Assembly: GCA_015680685.1 (NCBI GenBank)
Contig: MNCI01029653.1
Coordinates: forward strand, 570,367-634,366
DNA from: Gnetum montanum
Taxonomy: Eukaryota; Streptophyta; Gnetopsida; Gnetales; Gnetaceae
Direction of reading: 5' to 3'
DNA: 64,000 nt
This document shows, in pieces, positions 47,303-59,164 of the stretch. The notes beneath the pieces are model-generated. The model saw only the letters and a list, made by a program, of their open reading frames with translations. It made no database searches and was not told the DNA's origin. The stretch's first letter is position 1, and every line of letters starts with the position of its first letter. The position numbers and the translations under genes were made by a program.

Positions 47303-48560
47303 TCTTCCTCCTAGAAGATCTTAGGATGAGCTGCATGAATCTTGGTCTCCACCTCCAAGGTAGCCTCTGAAGCTTCATGTATACTCTATAAAAACTTTAC
47401 TATGTAGCTGTCACAACATGCGATCAACAATCTCTACTCAAATTGTAGCTGTCACAACATTGCACAACATAACTAACATCAAATTGTAGTTGTATCCCTG
47501 AATGGTCAATCACATGGTGTTCATCAGGCACATAGCATTGTAGCATAAATACATGAAATATCTTATGGAAATGTCCCATATGAGGAGGTAATTCTATCTA
47601 ATAGGCCACTCTCCCAATCCTTTGTAACACTTGAAAAGGGCCAATGTATTTAGGAGCCAATTTTCCTTTTTAGCCCTTCAAGGGAGAAACACATAGAAAC
47701 ACATGATCCCCAACCAAAAATTCTAATGGCCTTCAACATCAATTGGCATATGCCACCTACCTATCCTATGTAGCTCTTAATCTATCTTAAATTTCTCAAT
47801 TCTGATCTATAGTCTGTCTCACTAAATTTGTGCTTACCTGCTAACAATCTTCTATGGTATCCTAGCATAAAGGTATTCTACATGGCCTACCATATAAAAT
47901 CTCATATGGTACTACCTGCAAACTCTCCTAATAACTATTATTATATGCAAATTTCGCTAATGATAGCATCCAATCCTAACCTTCTCTATACAGCAAAGCA
48001 CAGGCTCTCAACATGTCTTCTAGAATCTGATCCACCCACTTAGTCTAACCATCAATTTGTGGATGATATGTTGAACTCATGTTCAGCTTTGTACCCATCT
48101 CCTTCTGAAATGCCTGCTAGAAATGTGACATGAATCAAGCATCTCTATCACTAATAATCTATCATGGCACATCATGTAACTACACTATCTCTACAAGAAA
48201 GAGATGTGTAGTTTCTACAACACTCATTGATGCTCTTGTGGCAAAGAAATGGGTAGAATTTGTCAAAAAATCAATAGCTACTAATATAGCATCATGGACA
48301 CTACAAGCCCATGGAAGACCACCAATGAAATCCATACCAATGACATCCCATTTCCACTAAGGAATGTTATGGGAATGCAAATATCCCCCAGGCCTATGTT
48401 CACTTGTTAGCAAATTAAACATCAAGATACATATTCTTTGACATTCTACTTCACACCAAGCCACCAATACATTCATCCTAAACTTTGATACATCTTCTAA
48501 CTACTTGGATGCATTTGGTATCAACTCATCTAGGTCTCATCCATTAACTGAATTCATAGA
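47303..48560 (-). pseudogene. integrase and chromodomain remnant of E4
   Basis: Minus strand: WDVIGMDFIGGLP (about 48355) with the first catalytic Asp, ISDRDA (about 48165) with the second, STYHPQIDG (about 48070) before the Glu region, then DMLRACALLYREG and FAYNNSY (about 48010-47945), PYEILYGR (47915). The C-terminal FLVGDHVFLCVSPLKG (about 47720) and VAYQIELPPHMGHFHKIFHV follow. The end (EASEATLEVETKI, about 47370-47330) resembles the chromodomain 'EATWE.E..I' core, which in this lineage guides integration to heterochromatin. TAG stops are frequent. Confidence 0.85.
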
Positions 48561-48849
48561 GCTTCTAGAACACATACTCGACCATTTCTCTATAACACTT
48601 CATGACTATCCACAAAGAGCGGTCCATCAAAGGTGATTTACTACCTCAATTCTTAACACCATGGATCATGTTGTTGTTGCTCTCACATATGCTCCTACAA
48701 ATCTAATTGGATTATCAAGTTATTAAGCTTACTCACCACCCTATTTAATGCATCAGCTACTTTATTAGTATTGTCAAGCCTATATTTAATAGTGAAATTA
48801 AAGTCATCAAGCAACTCCACCCATCTATGTTATCGTAGGTTTAACTAAG

Positions 48850-49130
48850 GTTGACTCATAAGATATTAGAGGCTCTTCTAGTCAATCCAAATAGTAACCT
48901 ACTCCCCATATAGATAATGCTGCCAAATCATCAATGCAAATATCACAACATCCAACTCTAGATCATGCACAAGATATCTATTTTCATGTGGCCTCAATTG
49001 ACGAGATGAATAAGCCACAACCTATCCATCCTACATCAACACAACCAAATCCATCTCCTAAAGCATCAGTACTAACACCGTATGGATGTCCTAATGTAGG
49101 AGATATTAGCACTAGAGTAGTCATTAATCT
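48850..49130 (-). pseudogene. RNase H domain of E4
   Basis: Minus strand near 49015-48900 reads [20 protein letters not shown], then [19 protein letters not shown]. This is the typical Tekay RNase H block with the E in the D-L-E-L position. Confidence 0.85.
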
Positions 49131-49149
49131 ATGCTTCAACTCTTCAAAT

Positions 49150-49900
49150 GCAACTTGATAAGCTGGGCTCTAAGTAAAGTTAGCCTCCTTCCTCAACAAT
49201 CAAGTCAAAGAAGATGCTATGTGAGAAAAATTTTCCATAAAACTACAATAATATCCTACTAATCCCAAGAAACTTCACACATCTACTACTAGTTTTGGCA
49301 TAGGCCAATCATGAATGAATGCAATCTTTGTAGGATCCACAAAGATGCCAACTCCTGACACCACATGTCCCATGAACTGAATCTCTAACTACCAAAATGA
49401 ATACTTGGATGGCTGAGCATATAGTTGGTACTTCCTCAAAGGATGTAAAACCATCGGCAAGTGCTATGCATGCAACTACTCATTAGGAGAATATACTAAA
49501 ATATCATCTATGAACACAATCACAAACGGATCTAGGAATGACTACATCATACTATTCATGAGGTGCATGAAAACTACTGGTGCATTTATCAACCCAAATG
49601 AAAGCACCAAAAACTCATAATGGCCATATCGTGTTCTAACACATCTTGTTCATGAACTCGCACCTAATGATACCTAGACTTGAGATCAATCTTTGAGAAT
49701 ACATGAGCTCCTTGAAGTTGATGAAACAAGTCATCAATGTGTGACAAAGGTTATTTATTTTTCATAATCACCTGGTTTAGCTACCTATAATCTATGCATA
49801 GCTAAAAACCCCCATCCTTCTTTTTAACAAATAGCACTAGTACACCCCATAATGATACACTAGGTTAAATAAGGCCTTTGTCCAACAATTCTTGCAACTA
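49150..49900 (-). pseudogene. reverse transcriptase of E4
   Basis: Minus strand: FVIVFIDDILVYSPNE at about 49525-49480 is the catalytic Y/F-x-D-D block, with the MPFGL-type region upstream (about 49600) and the 'LDYRQLNQ' region near 49780. The lead-in at 49898-50200 is PHRMSPIELVELK. There are many stops. Confidence 0.8.
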
Positions 49901-50640
49901 AATCTTTAGCTCTACTAGCTCTATAGGAGACATCCTATGTGGAGCCTTTGAAATAGGCTCTGTACCAGGTTTAATTTTGATCTCAAACTTAATCTCTTGC
50001 CTTGATGGAAAACCTAGTAATTTCAACTGGAACACATCAAAGAATTCTTGAATCACAAGAATTTTATCTATCTCCACCATATCTATTTTATATATTGTAG
50101 CCACAAAGCACTTGTGTCCTTTTTGAAGCATCCTATGGCACATCCGAGAGGAAATCAAATCCAAGCACACAGTCCTTGGATGAGTTTGTATCTCAATCAA
50201 AGCACCATCAACTGATTGTAGTCTTAGAAGCTTTTCTGATAGTCCAAACTAGCATTGAACTACAACAACCAATCCATCCCTAAAATTACATCATATACCC
50301 AAGATCCATAACATGTAAATCACTAACCCACTACACACCTTCCAATTCTACTCGTACACCTATACACACCTAATCAACTTGAGTTTCATAACCTCCAATA
50401 GAAGATACTATCAACCCAAGAGAAAGAGAATGACATACAAGGGCTACATGATGTGAAGCCGTAGGATCTATGAAAAAAAAATGGCTAGCATCTAGACCAA
50501 ATAAAATCAACATAGCAAAGAAAAAAATTGTACATCCTATCTCCATCACTATGTTTGGCTACAGATCCAATGGTTAGTCTATTAAAGCATACACCCATCC
50601 TTGAGTCCTCTAGTCCCATCCTCTATGGTAAGTGACTAGG
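49898..50640 (-). pseudogene. protease / pre-RT linker of E4
   Basis: An open stretch at 50200-49898 has VIQEFFDVFQLKLLGFPSRQ and FEIKIKPGTEPISKAPHRMS. This is the conserved 'V.EFPDVFP..LPGLPP.REVEF.IDL.PGT.PIS..PYRM' linker between protease and RT in Tekay/Del elements. The protease core to the right (50250-50600) is too worn to place its DSG. Confidence 0.75.
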
Positions 50641-51796
50641 GCTCCACATCCATCCTAAACTAGAGGTTTTTGTCCTTGGCCTCTGCCTCCTCTGCTATTG
50701 CTTGCCTATGTTGAGAACTCCCAAGCCTAATGCCCTAGCTACCCACATGTAAAATAATTTTAGCAATCCCTTTGTAGATGACCAAGCTACCCACATCTAT
50801 AACAAACAATAGCTCCACGACTAGCTCTAATAGTAGGATCACCAGCTAGTGTTGTATGCTCTCCTCCATGTTCATGAGCTTGCTTGGAAGGGTATAGTCT
50901 ATCTCCAGATGTTGGTCCTCTCTTCTGCTCCTACCCCTATCGCCTCTTCTATGAGCTGCATCTTCTCGCTAACTCCTCTCTAAATCCATGGCTATTTCTC
51001 TATCCTCATCATAGGACATCAAACTGAGGAGTAAGATCTGATCCTTCAAATATGGCCTTAACCCTCGAACAAATCTATTTGCCCGTGCTCAAGCATTTGT
51101 CTACATCTATAGTACATAACTACTAAGCTCAGAGAAATGAGCATCATACTCCACCACAAATCAACCACCCTAATAAAAATGATAAAACTCATCCTCCTTA
51201 GATTGAGCATATTAGGTAGACACATAACAAGCTCTGAAAGAGGTTAGAAAATCATCCCATGTCACCTCTTGGCTAGTCCATCACTTGGCTTACTCTTTAT
51301 TCATCCACCAATGTTGGGCAGTACTAACCAACTAATATACTACCAAGCAAGTTTGCTAAATCAATGAGCAGCCCATAAAATCAAAAGCCTTTCGTAATTC
51401 CTCCAACCATTTTGTAATTACAGTGGGATCATCATTGCCATCAAATTTAGGAGGTTCCAACTTTTGAAACTGCTCTACTAATTCCTTAGTGATAGGCTAC
51501 CTATTTGATTCTCTTGAGCCTCCACTACCACTACCACTTCCCACTTCTCTGACCATGGCAATGGGAGCATTACTAGTTGCAACATGTTGTTGCAAGATCT
51601 ATAACAACTATTGTATAAGATCTAGTTGCCTATTTGTAGGATCACTACTAGATGTTTGAGGAGGCTGCCCCTATTCATCATTAGGTTCTTTTGACCTATG
51701 GGCCCCACAAGCATCATGAAAATGTCTACTATACATCTCCATAACCTGAAATCACAAATGGATGAGTACCCCAAACATCATAAAACATCAAAGTAA
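50641..51796 (-). pseudogene. gag of E4 with zinc knuckle
   Basis: Minus strand: ARANRFVRGLRPYLKDQILL (about 51095-51035), the 'R..F..GL...I+..+' block of Tekay gag, preceded by EYDAHFSELSSYV. A CX2CX4HX4C knuckle, CYRCG*LGHLQRDC, lies at about 50805-50765 (TAG at the Gln codon). A second, partial CG*LGH lies just after. Confidence 0.75.
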
Positions 51797-51815
51797 ACTA
51801 GCTTCAATACCATAA
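51797..51815 (-). other. primer-binding site of E4 (tRNA-Met type)
   Basis: The element strand reads TGGTATTGAAGCTAG next to the 5' LTR end, 12 of 15 matching the usual TGGTATCAGAGC(T/C)AG. Confidence 0.6.
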
Positions 51816-52888
51816 TTTAACACCCCACCTTAGCTAGGACAGGGCGAGCTTAGGATCATTAGGAATGCCACAACAAAAGCATGAAAAACTAAAAATTAAT
51901 GAGATGTACAAACACATTATATTAGGAAGGAAAATTGCACAAAAATTTCATGTCAAACCAAAATTAAACATACATTTCAATTTATAAAACTACATGTCTC
52001 TACATAAATAAAAAAAAGTGCACTACTCTGCTAAGATACAAAAACACATAAACATCATCATCATATATATAAGAGTACAGAGACTGTCATACAATTTTAC
52101 ATAGTCCATACTACTATATATATGGAAATATACATTAACCAAGTACTAAAGATTTTTCCCTCCTTTACTCTTCCTCACTGTACTAGTCTAGGCTCTTGCA
52201 CCTTTGACCTGTAATTAAATAAAGTCAGTACACAACTGAGTGGAAAGCCTTTACACTTCCCTTGCTAGATGGTCAACAAGTGCTACACTGGAGAAGAGGA
52301 GTGGAATACAAGGGAACTTGCAACAACTATTAGTCTTGCGCATGCTTTAAAAAAAAAACACACACACACACACACACATATCATAACACACAACCCATGT
52401 GGTCACTAGCACATCCACACTAAATGTAATATGTGAAATTTTTCCATGAGTACTCATAAGCAGTCATTGCCTATAGGTCTTTTATTAGTCTTTTATTTAT
52501 CCAACTAATGCTAGGTTCTGTCAACCTGTGACCCACAACCACTAGCCTTCTAGAGGACTAGCTATAGGGATAAACACCCCTATGCCACATACAAGCCATA
52601 GGGATGAACATACCTACCCTCTCCCACTTTTAGGATGAGGCTTGAGATAGGAGCCCCACCAATGCATCACAATGGGGATTAATCCATACTACCTCTAGGA
52701 AGCCTCATCACCAACAATTCCACATTCTCACGCTAGCACCACTTGCCAATGACCATCACAAGTGTTGTCATGAAGACATGTACAAAGCCTAACTAGCTTA
52801 AGCCAACACATGTCGCAAGCACAACACATCCAAAACCAACATAACATAACCAAATATATTCACACATAACAGTCACATTCATTCCATG
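51816..52888 (-). repeat. 5' LTR of E4, left part
   Basis: Starts TTTAACACCCC (TG worn to TT) and is collinear with 44765-45812. It is broken at CCATG by E5. A (CA)n tract lies at 52357-52378. Confidence 0.9.
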
Positions 52889-53728
52889 TGATGAGTGGTG
52901 AGGTACCCCTATGCTCAACCATACGAATACAAGCGTTTCATGCATGATCCGGTCAAATTCCAAGGACTAAGTGCTTATGCACCCTTGTGGAACAAGGAAA
53001 GGTTGGATGATCGTTGTCTTTCCAAACTTACTTTTATGTCATGATTGTATGGTTAAGTAAGCTTGAGGCATATGATTTTTATAGCTTTTATGTTTTTCTG
53101 TCCTGCTACTAATAAGGGAGGAGAGAGAGATAACTAAGTGACTAATTTAACTTAACTATTGATTAACTAGGCTTTAACTAATCCTAACACTAGTATCCAT
53201 TCTCACTTGTCGTACACATCCTAAACCAATGCAACACTACTGGGATTACCAAACGCTAATCATTACTGGGTTACCAAGTGTTACATGCATGCTCGAAGTG
53301 ATTGTACTGTGTGTGCTTACTTAGTAGAGTTGTAGGGTGAGAGAGAATCATTAATTAACTAAGAGAGCATTTAATAACATCAATTAACACTAATTAATCT
53401 ATTTTGGATGCTGTAAGGTTTATCATAAAGTTTTTCTTTATTACCGTACACAAGGTGTGCTCAGGTACACAATGCTCGAATAAAGATCCGTTCACTTGAT
53501 GACTCCTACTATGGGCATGCAGAAATAATTCTAACTTTGGAGGGGAGAAAAGGCAAGAGTTTGGCTAAGGGACTAACTATCTAATACAAAACCAAGTGCA
53601 CCCACCTCTTATTTATAGGCAAGGAGGTAGGTCCTAATATTAGGTATCTAACATCGCATGGTAGGCTCTGATATCGCATACTCAATATCATGGATGTGAT
53701 ATCGTGGCCCTGATGTTGCGGTTCATCA
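52889..53728 (-). repeat. 3' LTR of E5
   Basis: 840 bp, TGATGAGTGGTGAGG to GTTGCGGTTCATCA, about 90% identical by eye to 60366-61192. The TATA box on the minus strand is near 53604. Confidence 0.92.
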
Positions 53729-53742
53729 TACCCCCACGACTG
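53729..53742 (-). other. polypurine tract of E5
   Basis: TACCCCCACGACTG (plus strand) is CAGTCGTGGGGGTA on the element strand, touching the 3' LTR. Confidence 0.8.
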
Positions 53743-55640
53743 AATGAAAACCTGTCCTTGAGTTCCTTACAAAATATTGGGAAGGTATGGGATTATTGAC
53801 TAACTAACAACTGATGGTGGAATGGGATGAAAAACTCAATATGCATAGTGAATGGATCATCAAGCATATTACAACATCAGTGTTCATGACCATTGTGGTG
53901 AACACTTGTACATAAATGACATCCAAGCCTTTATTTGGTAGCTTGAAGAGAGAAAGAGAGAGAGATAAGATGAAGTGTGTTTCCGCCAATGCTAAGATTG
54001 CACCTTTCGTTGTTTATCCATAGCCACGCTACCAAACTTGCTCCTTTCATAAATGGTTCATCCTGAGTGCTTCCTCCAAGCCTAGTCCATTGTTTGTATG
54101 ATTGCCATCTACACACACAACACAGTCACAAATGAGCAAGGATAGATGAACCACAATGTAGTTGATACCTTGCCTTGATATAAAGCACATTGGCTGAGTT
54201 GTGGTTATGGCAGAAATTAGTTTAGAGATTTATCACTAGTGACTACCCAAGGTGTAAGGGTTAGGCAAATAGTAGAATGGAAAAAATTGGAAAATTTGTG
54301 CCAGAGCCCCCACAACTAAGAGCGAACCTCTGGTAGCTATAAGGTGGAAAAATAAGAGGAACAAGAAAGATGGGAAAAAATAACAATGGCAACACCAATA
54401 GAATGGATGTCATGGATGGGGATGAAACAAGAAATGATTGATTGCAGGAAATGTTAAAGGAAAAGAAGTTAACAAGTGCACCAAAAAGGAATGTCAATGG
54501 GTCCTCCCCAAAGCAGGCTCATGCCTTTTATGCCCTGACAAACCCACAAACCAAAGAGTACATAGGCCCTAGGAATGTCATTTAGAAGCAAGAGTTAAAA
54601 ACTTACTCACAAGAATTCATCAAAGAAAAATAATGCATCAACCAAAAAATAGACTAATGATAAAACTGGCAATGAAGTGGAAAATGGAAAGAAAGATGGA
54701 GAGGAGAGAATGGAATGGAATCCCAAGAACAAGGTTGTGTAAAGTCCCTTGTGTATTTTATGGTTAATGTGACTAAGTAGAACTCATCCCAAATCTAGAC
54801 TCAAACAAACCGCATCCAGTGACCTCGCATCAACACACTTGACCAATTCATCCACTTGAAGCAACAATAATGCTTCCACAAAAAGTTACCACCATTCCGA
54901 GGAGAGCGAGATGGAGAAGCAGGAAGTGTGAAAGGGCCTTAGTTAGAGGGAACCTTCAAGCATGGATAACATGTCTTTCCAGTTCCATAACTAGTGCTTA
55001 TAGCCCATACCACTTTATTATGTCTAAGGGGTGTGCTTTGAATTCTTACTTTTTCTTTTTTCTCTTATTTTTTTTCTTTTTTTTTGGCATGAGAACCACA
55101 CCATGCAAAGACTTATTTTTATTCACTCAGCTTCCTGATATGTGAACAATGTCACAATGGTGGAAAACCTAAGAAAAAGCATCCAAGCACCCAAGAGAAT
55201 GGCCAGCACAAATCCATCGAATCCCCTTGAAGTCACACCCTTCTCATCCTTTAAGTCTTTCCTTGGTTTAAAAAATACCCAGCCACCAATTGATTAATTG
55301 GTTTACTTAGAAAAAAGGACTGTACAATTGCAAGACAAAGGAGACCATAGAGTTGTATTGATGAGTGGATGACATGGACTCATTGCCTGTCTTACCAAAA
55401 GAACCATACCTTAATATCAGCATCATAGTTCAAAGATAAAAACCAAACATTAGCAATCAATATGATATAATTCAATCCACCATCATGAGCACTTATTGGA
55501 TGATGAATAAAAGTAAATCAAGCAAACAAAGAAATAGTAAAAATATGAATGATGGTGTAAAACAAAAATAAGAAAAGTTGGAAAAATGTGTAAAAAAAAA
55601 TTCAAAAAGAACTGAGGGCCTAAAATGGTTAGCATAGGTG
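53743..55640 (-). other. 3' untranslated region of E5
   Basis: About 1.9 kb without a credible ORF where many Athila elements carry an env-like region. Conserved with E2, E3 and C. A-rich 'gtaaaacaaaaa' units lie at 55555-55610. Confidence 0.75.
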
Positions 55641-56714
55641 GATGTCTCCCCCACGATTGAGTTGGAAAGAGGAGATTCGAAATAGTGAGCAAGGTTGTCC
55701 ACTAACAGATGTAGTATGTGTATTGGCTATCGTAAGCTCATGGAAAGGTTTGGTTTTTTGTACATTGACTAACAATTTCTTGTCTGGGCTCTCAGGTTTG
55801 TATATCATCATGGCCCCTAAAGGAAAAGTTGCATAAATAATATAAGGTCCTTCCCACAGTGTTTGAAATTTAGTACATTGTGGCACATGTGTGGGATTCC
55901 AATAGAGAACCTTATCTTCCAACCAATATTTAACTTTCCTAATCCTTAGGTCATGTCGTTGTTTATTGAATGCCTTGTGCAATTCGTTAGATGACAGGGT
56001 AGCTAGTCATTTTTCATCTAGCAAGTTAAGGTTTCCCAACTGTTTTTTCTATGCTAGATCAAGGTCAAGGTTGAGGTCACATGCCATGGATAGTGTACGA
56101 AGCTCAGTTTGAATGGGGAGCATTGGAAATTTACCATACACTAACCCATAGGGAGAGTAGCTTGTAGGGAGTTTCCATGTGGAGCAGTATGCCCAAAGAG
56201 CATCATTCAGTTTAGTGCTCCAATCTCACCTAAACTTGCTAATAGTTCTTGTCAATATTTTTGAAATCTCCCTGTTGGTGACTTCGGCTTGGCCGTTTGC
56301 TTGGAGGTGGTATGGTGTTGTTAGTTTGTGTTCAACCCCTAAGCATTGCATTAATTTCTGAAAAGTTGTACCTGTGAAGTGTGTACCATTGTCTGAAATA
56401 AGTGCACGAGGCACACCAAACCTATTTATGATTTTTCTTTGAACAAATCGTGTAGCTATAGATGATGTACAATCCTTAACAACAACTTCCTCAGTCCATT
56501 TTGTTGGGTAATCAACAACAATAATAATATAAGCTTTTCCATTGTACATTGGTGTAATTGGCCCCATAAAATCAATTCCCCAAATGTCGAAGGGTTCTAA
56601 TGGTTGGATCCATTGTTGCAGACCCTCCATTCTAGCAGTCATTCTCCCATCACATTGACAGTGCTCACAAGATTGGATGAATTGAAATGTAGGCCAATAA
56701 TATCCTGCAAGCAA
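55640..56714 (-). pseudogene. integrase of E5
   Basis: Open from 56714 for 162 codons: zinc-binding remnant CEHCQ, first Asp in FDIWGIDFMGPI, second in RALISDNGTHF, Glu in LQANGQAEVTNREI. All three catalytic acids are present. After a break, the C-terminal part at 55982-55629 has RKVKYWLEDKVLYWN, TLWEGPYIIYATFPLGAM (the W-x-G-P motif) and KLLVNVQKTKPFHE. It joined element DNA to the target. It is the best-preserved domain in the window, though the full pol frame is broken. Confidence 0.9.
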
Positions 56715-57130
56715 GATCTTGATGGTCGTTCATCTCCCAGTGTAATGACCCCCACAAGGACCCTCATGAGCGTCTTGGAGAAGTTACAATTGATCTATAT
56801 TGGGAACACACCATCGAATCAAGCCATTAGGGCATACTTTGTAATGTTGCCCATTGATCTCCATAAAGTACTTGGCTTAGTGAAGAAACTGTTGTTTCTT
56901 CTTAAGGTTTAACTCTTGTGGTGTTTGTTGGGTGAGGAGATAGGTANAACTTTTCTAGTGCAAACACTACAACCATTAATTCTTTCTCTATGGTAGTGTA
57001 GTTAAGTTGTGCACCAGTAATGCTTCTACTTGCATAGTGGATGTAATAAGGACACTTCTAGTCATCTAACTATGTAAGTATAGCTCCTAAGGCATAGTTG
57101 GATGTGTCAGTCATGATATGGAATGGTTTG
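56715..57130 (-). pseudogene. RNase H domain of E5, with gap join
   Basis: Minus strand near 57050-56955 reads IHYASRSITGAQLNYTTIEK, then ELMVVVFALEK, the Athila RNase H block. The single N at 56947 probably hides lost sequence. Downstream (56890-56720) leads to the integrase linker. Confidence 0.8.
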
Positions 57131-58240
57131 GACTAGTTAGAAGCTTGTAGAATGGGTGTTTCTACTAGCTTCTGTTTCAGAGTTTGGAAAGCTAGTTTGC
57201 ATTCCTTGGTCCATTCGAAAGGTACGTCCTTTTTCGTTAATTTTACCAATGGTTTGGAAACCTTTGAAAATTTCTCAATAAATCTCCTATAGTAGCCAGT
57301 GTGTCCAAGGAATGATCGAAGATCTTTGACAATTTCCGGTTGATGGGTAATTCCTTGGATAACTTTGATTTTCTCATTGTCTACCTCTATCCCTGTGTGT
57401 AAGATTTGGTGCCCTAGTACTATGTCTTCTTGGACCATCAAATGGCTTTTCTACCAGTTGAGCCTTAAATTGGTTTCTACACATCTTTTTAACACTTGCT
57501 CTAACCGGTCCAAGGCTTGATCAAAGTTTGCTCCATAAGTCAAGAAGTCATCCATAAAGATCTCCACATTGTTTCCTATCTGCTAATGAAATATGCTTAG
57601 AATTAATCGTTGAAACATTGCAGGGGCATTGCATAAGCCAAACATCATCTATTTGTATGCAAACATTCCCCAAGGACTCGTGAACGTAGTCTTGGCTTGG
57701 TGTTCTGGGGCTATTTGTATTTGGTTATATCGGCTATATCCATCCAGAAAACTGTAATAGCAATGCCCTGTGATGGTGTCTACGACTTGGTCAACAAATG
57801 GAAATGGAAAGTGATCTTTGAATGTTGCCATATTCAGTAGTCTAAAATCTATACACACCCTCCATTTGTCTCCCTTTTTAGGCACAATCACTAAGGGGCT
57901 AACCCATTCGCTATCAGCAATGGGGTATATGAACCCAGCCTTGAGAAGTTGTTTGATTTCTTTCTTAACTACTTACTTCAGCTTAGGGTTCAATCTCCTC
58001 TACGGTTGTCTTCGAGACTTCATGGAGGGGTCAGTGTAAATCCTATGTTGGCATATCCTAGGATCTATTCCAATTAATAGGGGATATGACCAAGCGAAGG
58101 CTTTCGACCATCTATTTATCACTTTCAGTAGTCTCTCTTTTTGTTGCGGAGTAAGCTTAGCGTTAATAATTATCGACTTTTCGTTTTTAAGGAATGTGTA
58201 TTCCATACTAGTGGGCAATGGTTTCAACTCGAGGGGCTCT
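57131..58240 (-). pseudogene. reverse transcriptase of E5 (Athila lineage)
   Basis: Blocks in order: KLTPQQKERLLKVINRWSKA with FAWSYPLLIGIDP (58227 on), PKKGDKWRVCIDFRLLNMAT and HFPFPFVDQVVDTITGH (57891 on), YSFLDGYSRYNQIQIAPEHQ, FTSPWGMFAYK. NVEIFMDDFLTYG at about 57572 is the catalytic block; F-M-D-D instead of Y-V-D-D is characteristic of Athila-type elements. It is followed by LRSFLGHTGYYRRFIEKFSK (about 57310). Stops fall between these pieces. Confidence 0.9.
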
Positions 58241-58482
58241 TACTTAAATTTCTTAGGAATTTCCAACTTCCCCCAGTTGATATTTTCGAGGTTAAGGTTT
58301 GGAAGTTGATAGTGGACTTACTCTAATGCATCTATGCCATTGATATAAGTGCAAGTCAAACCCTCAATTGGTTTCATGCATATGATTGAACTGCTTTCTT
58401 GATCAGCTATCAACCATTGGGTGCCTTCCTATCATGTGGCTACTACATACAAGCATTTTTGTATGTTGATAACTTATGCACA

Positions 58483-59163
58483 TTAATTGCATGCAGGCAA
58501 TGTTAAACTTTGTGCAACCCATGACCTCTGCACGCAATTACACCCTATGTCATTATATGCGATGCATGGAACTTTCTTCTTCTCGATCTTCCCAAATGTG
58601 TTTTCCTTTGATATTTCCAAGGAAAGATTGTGGATTCCTAGGGGCACGTGAACTATGCTTAGCCATGCTCTTCCCATTATGATTGGGAAGTCCCCTTTAT
58701 CGTTGTTCACCTGAATCACTAGGAAATCAGCTGGGTACAACCACCCACAAACAGTGATAACAATGTCCTCCACTAGTCCCAACAGGACAGTGATGGACTG
58801 GTCAGCCAACTCTAGATGAATTTTTTTGTTTTTCAATGGAGGTATGTTCCAGGCCTTGTACATTTCTTGAGAAATCAAGTTGACATTGGAACCTGAATCC
58901 AAAAGAGCCTTGCACGGTTCATTTCCATTGATTTGTAAGTATATCAAAGGACTCCCAGGATCAAAGAATTTCCTGGGAAGATGGCCAACTTTGATCCAAT
59001 CAATGATGACATGTGTTAGCATGACCGTATGTGTTGAGTGTGGTGGTTGAGTTAAAGGAGGCTCTAAAGTTTTGATTAATATTGAGGTATCTAAGGAATC
59101 AGCTGTTTGAATTTGCAAGGGCTTGGTTGGACTGTTGGTTCTAAAGAAAGGTATTTTCTTCAT
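58483..59163 (-). pseudogene. aspartic protease of E5, DSG intact
   Basis: 226 open codons. VIIDWIKVGHLPRKFFDPGS, then CKALLDSGSNVNLISQEMY with the catalytic Asp-Ser-Gly, LADQSITVLLGLVEDIVITV, and GDFPIIMGRAWLS. The left half (codons 1-40) is the Pro/Thr-rich gag-protease linker. The frame closes with a stop at 58483 rather than running into RT. Confidence 0.9.
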
Positions 59164-59164
59164 G

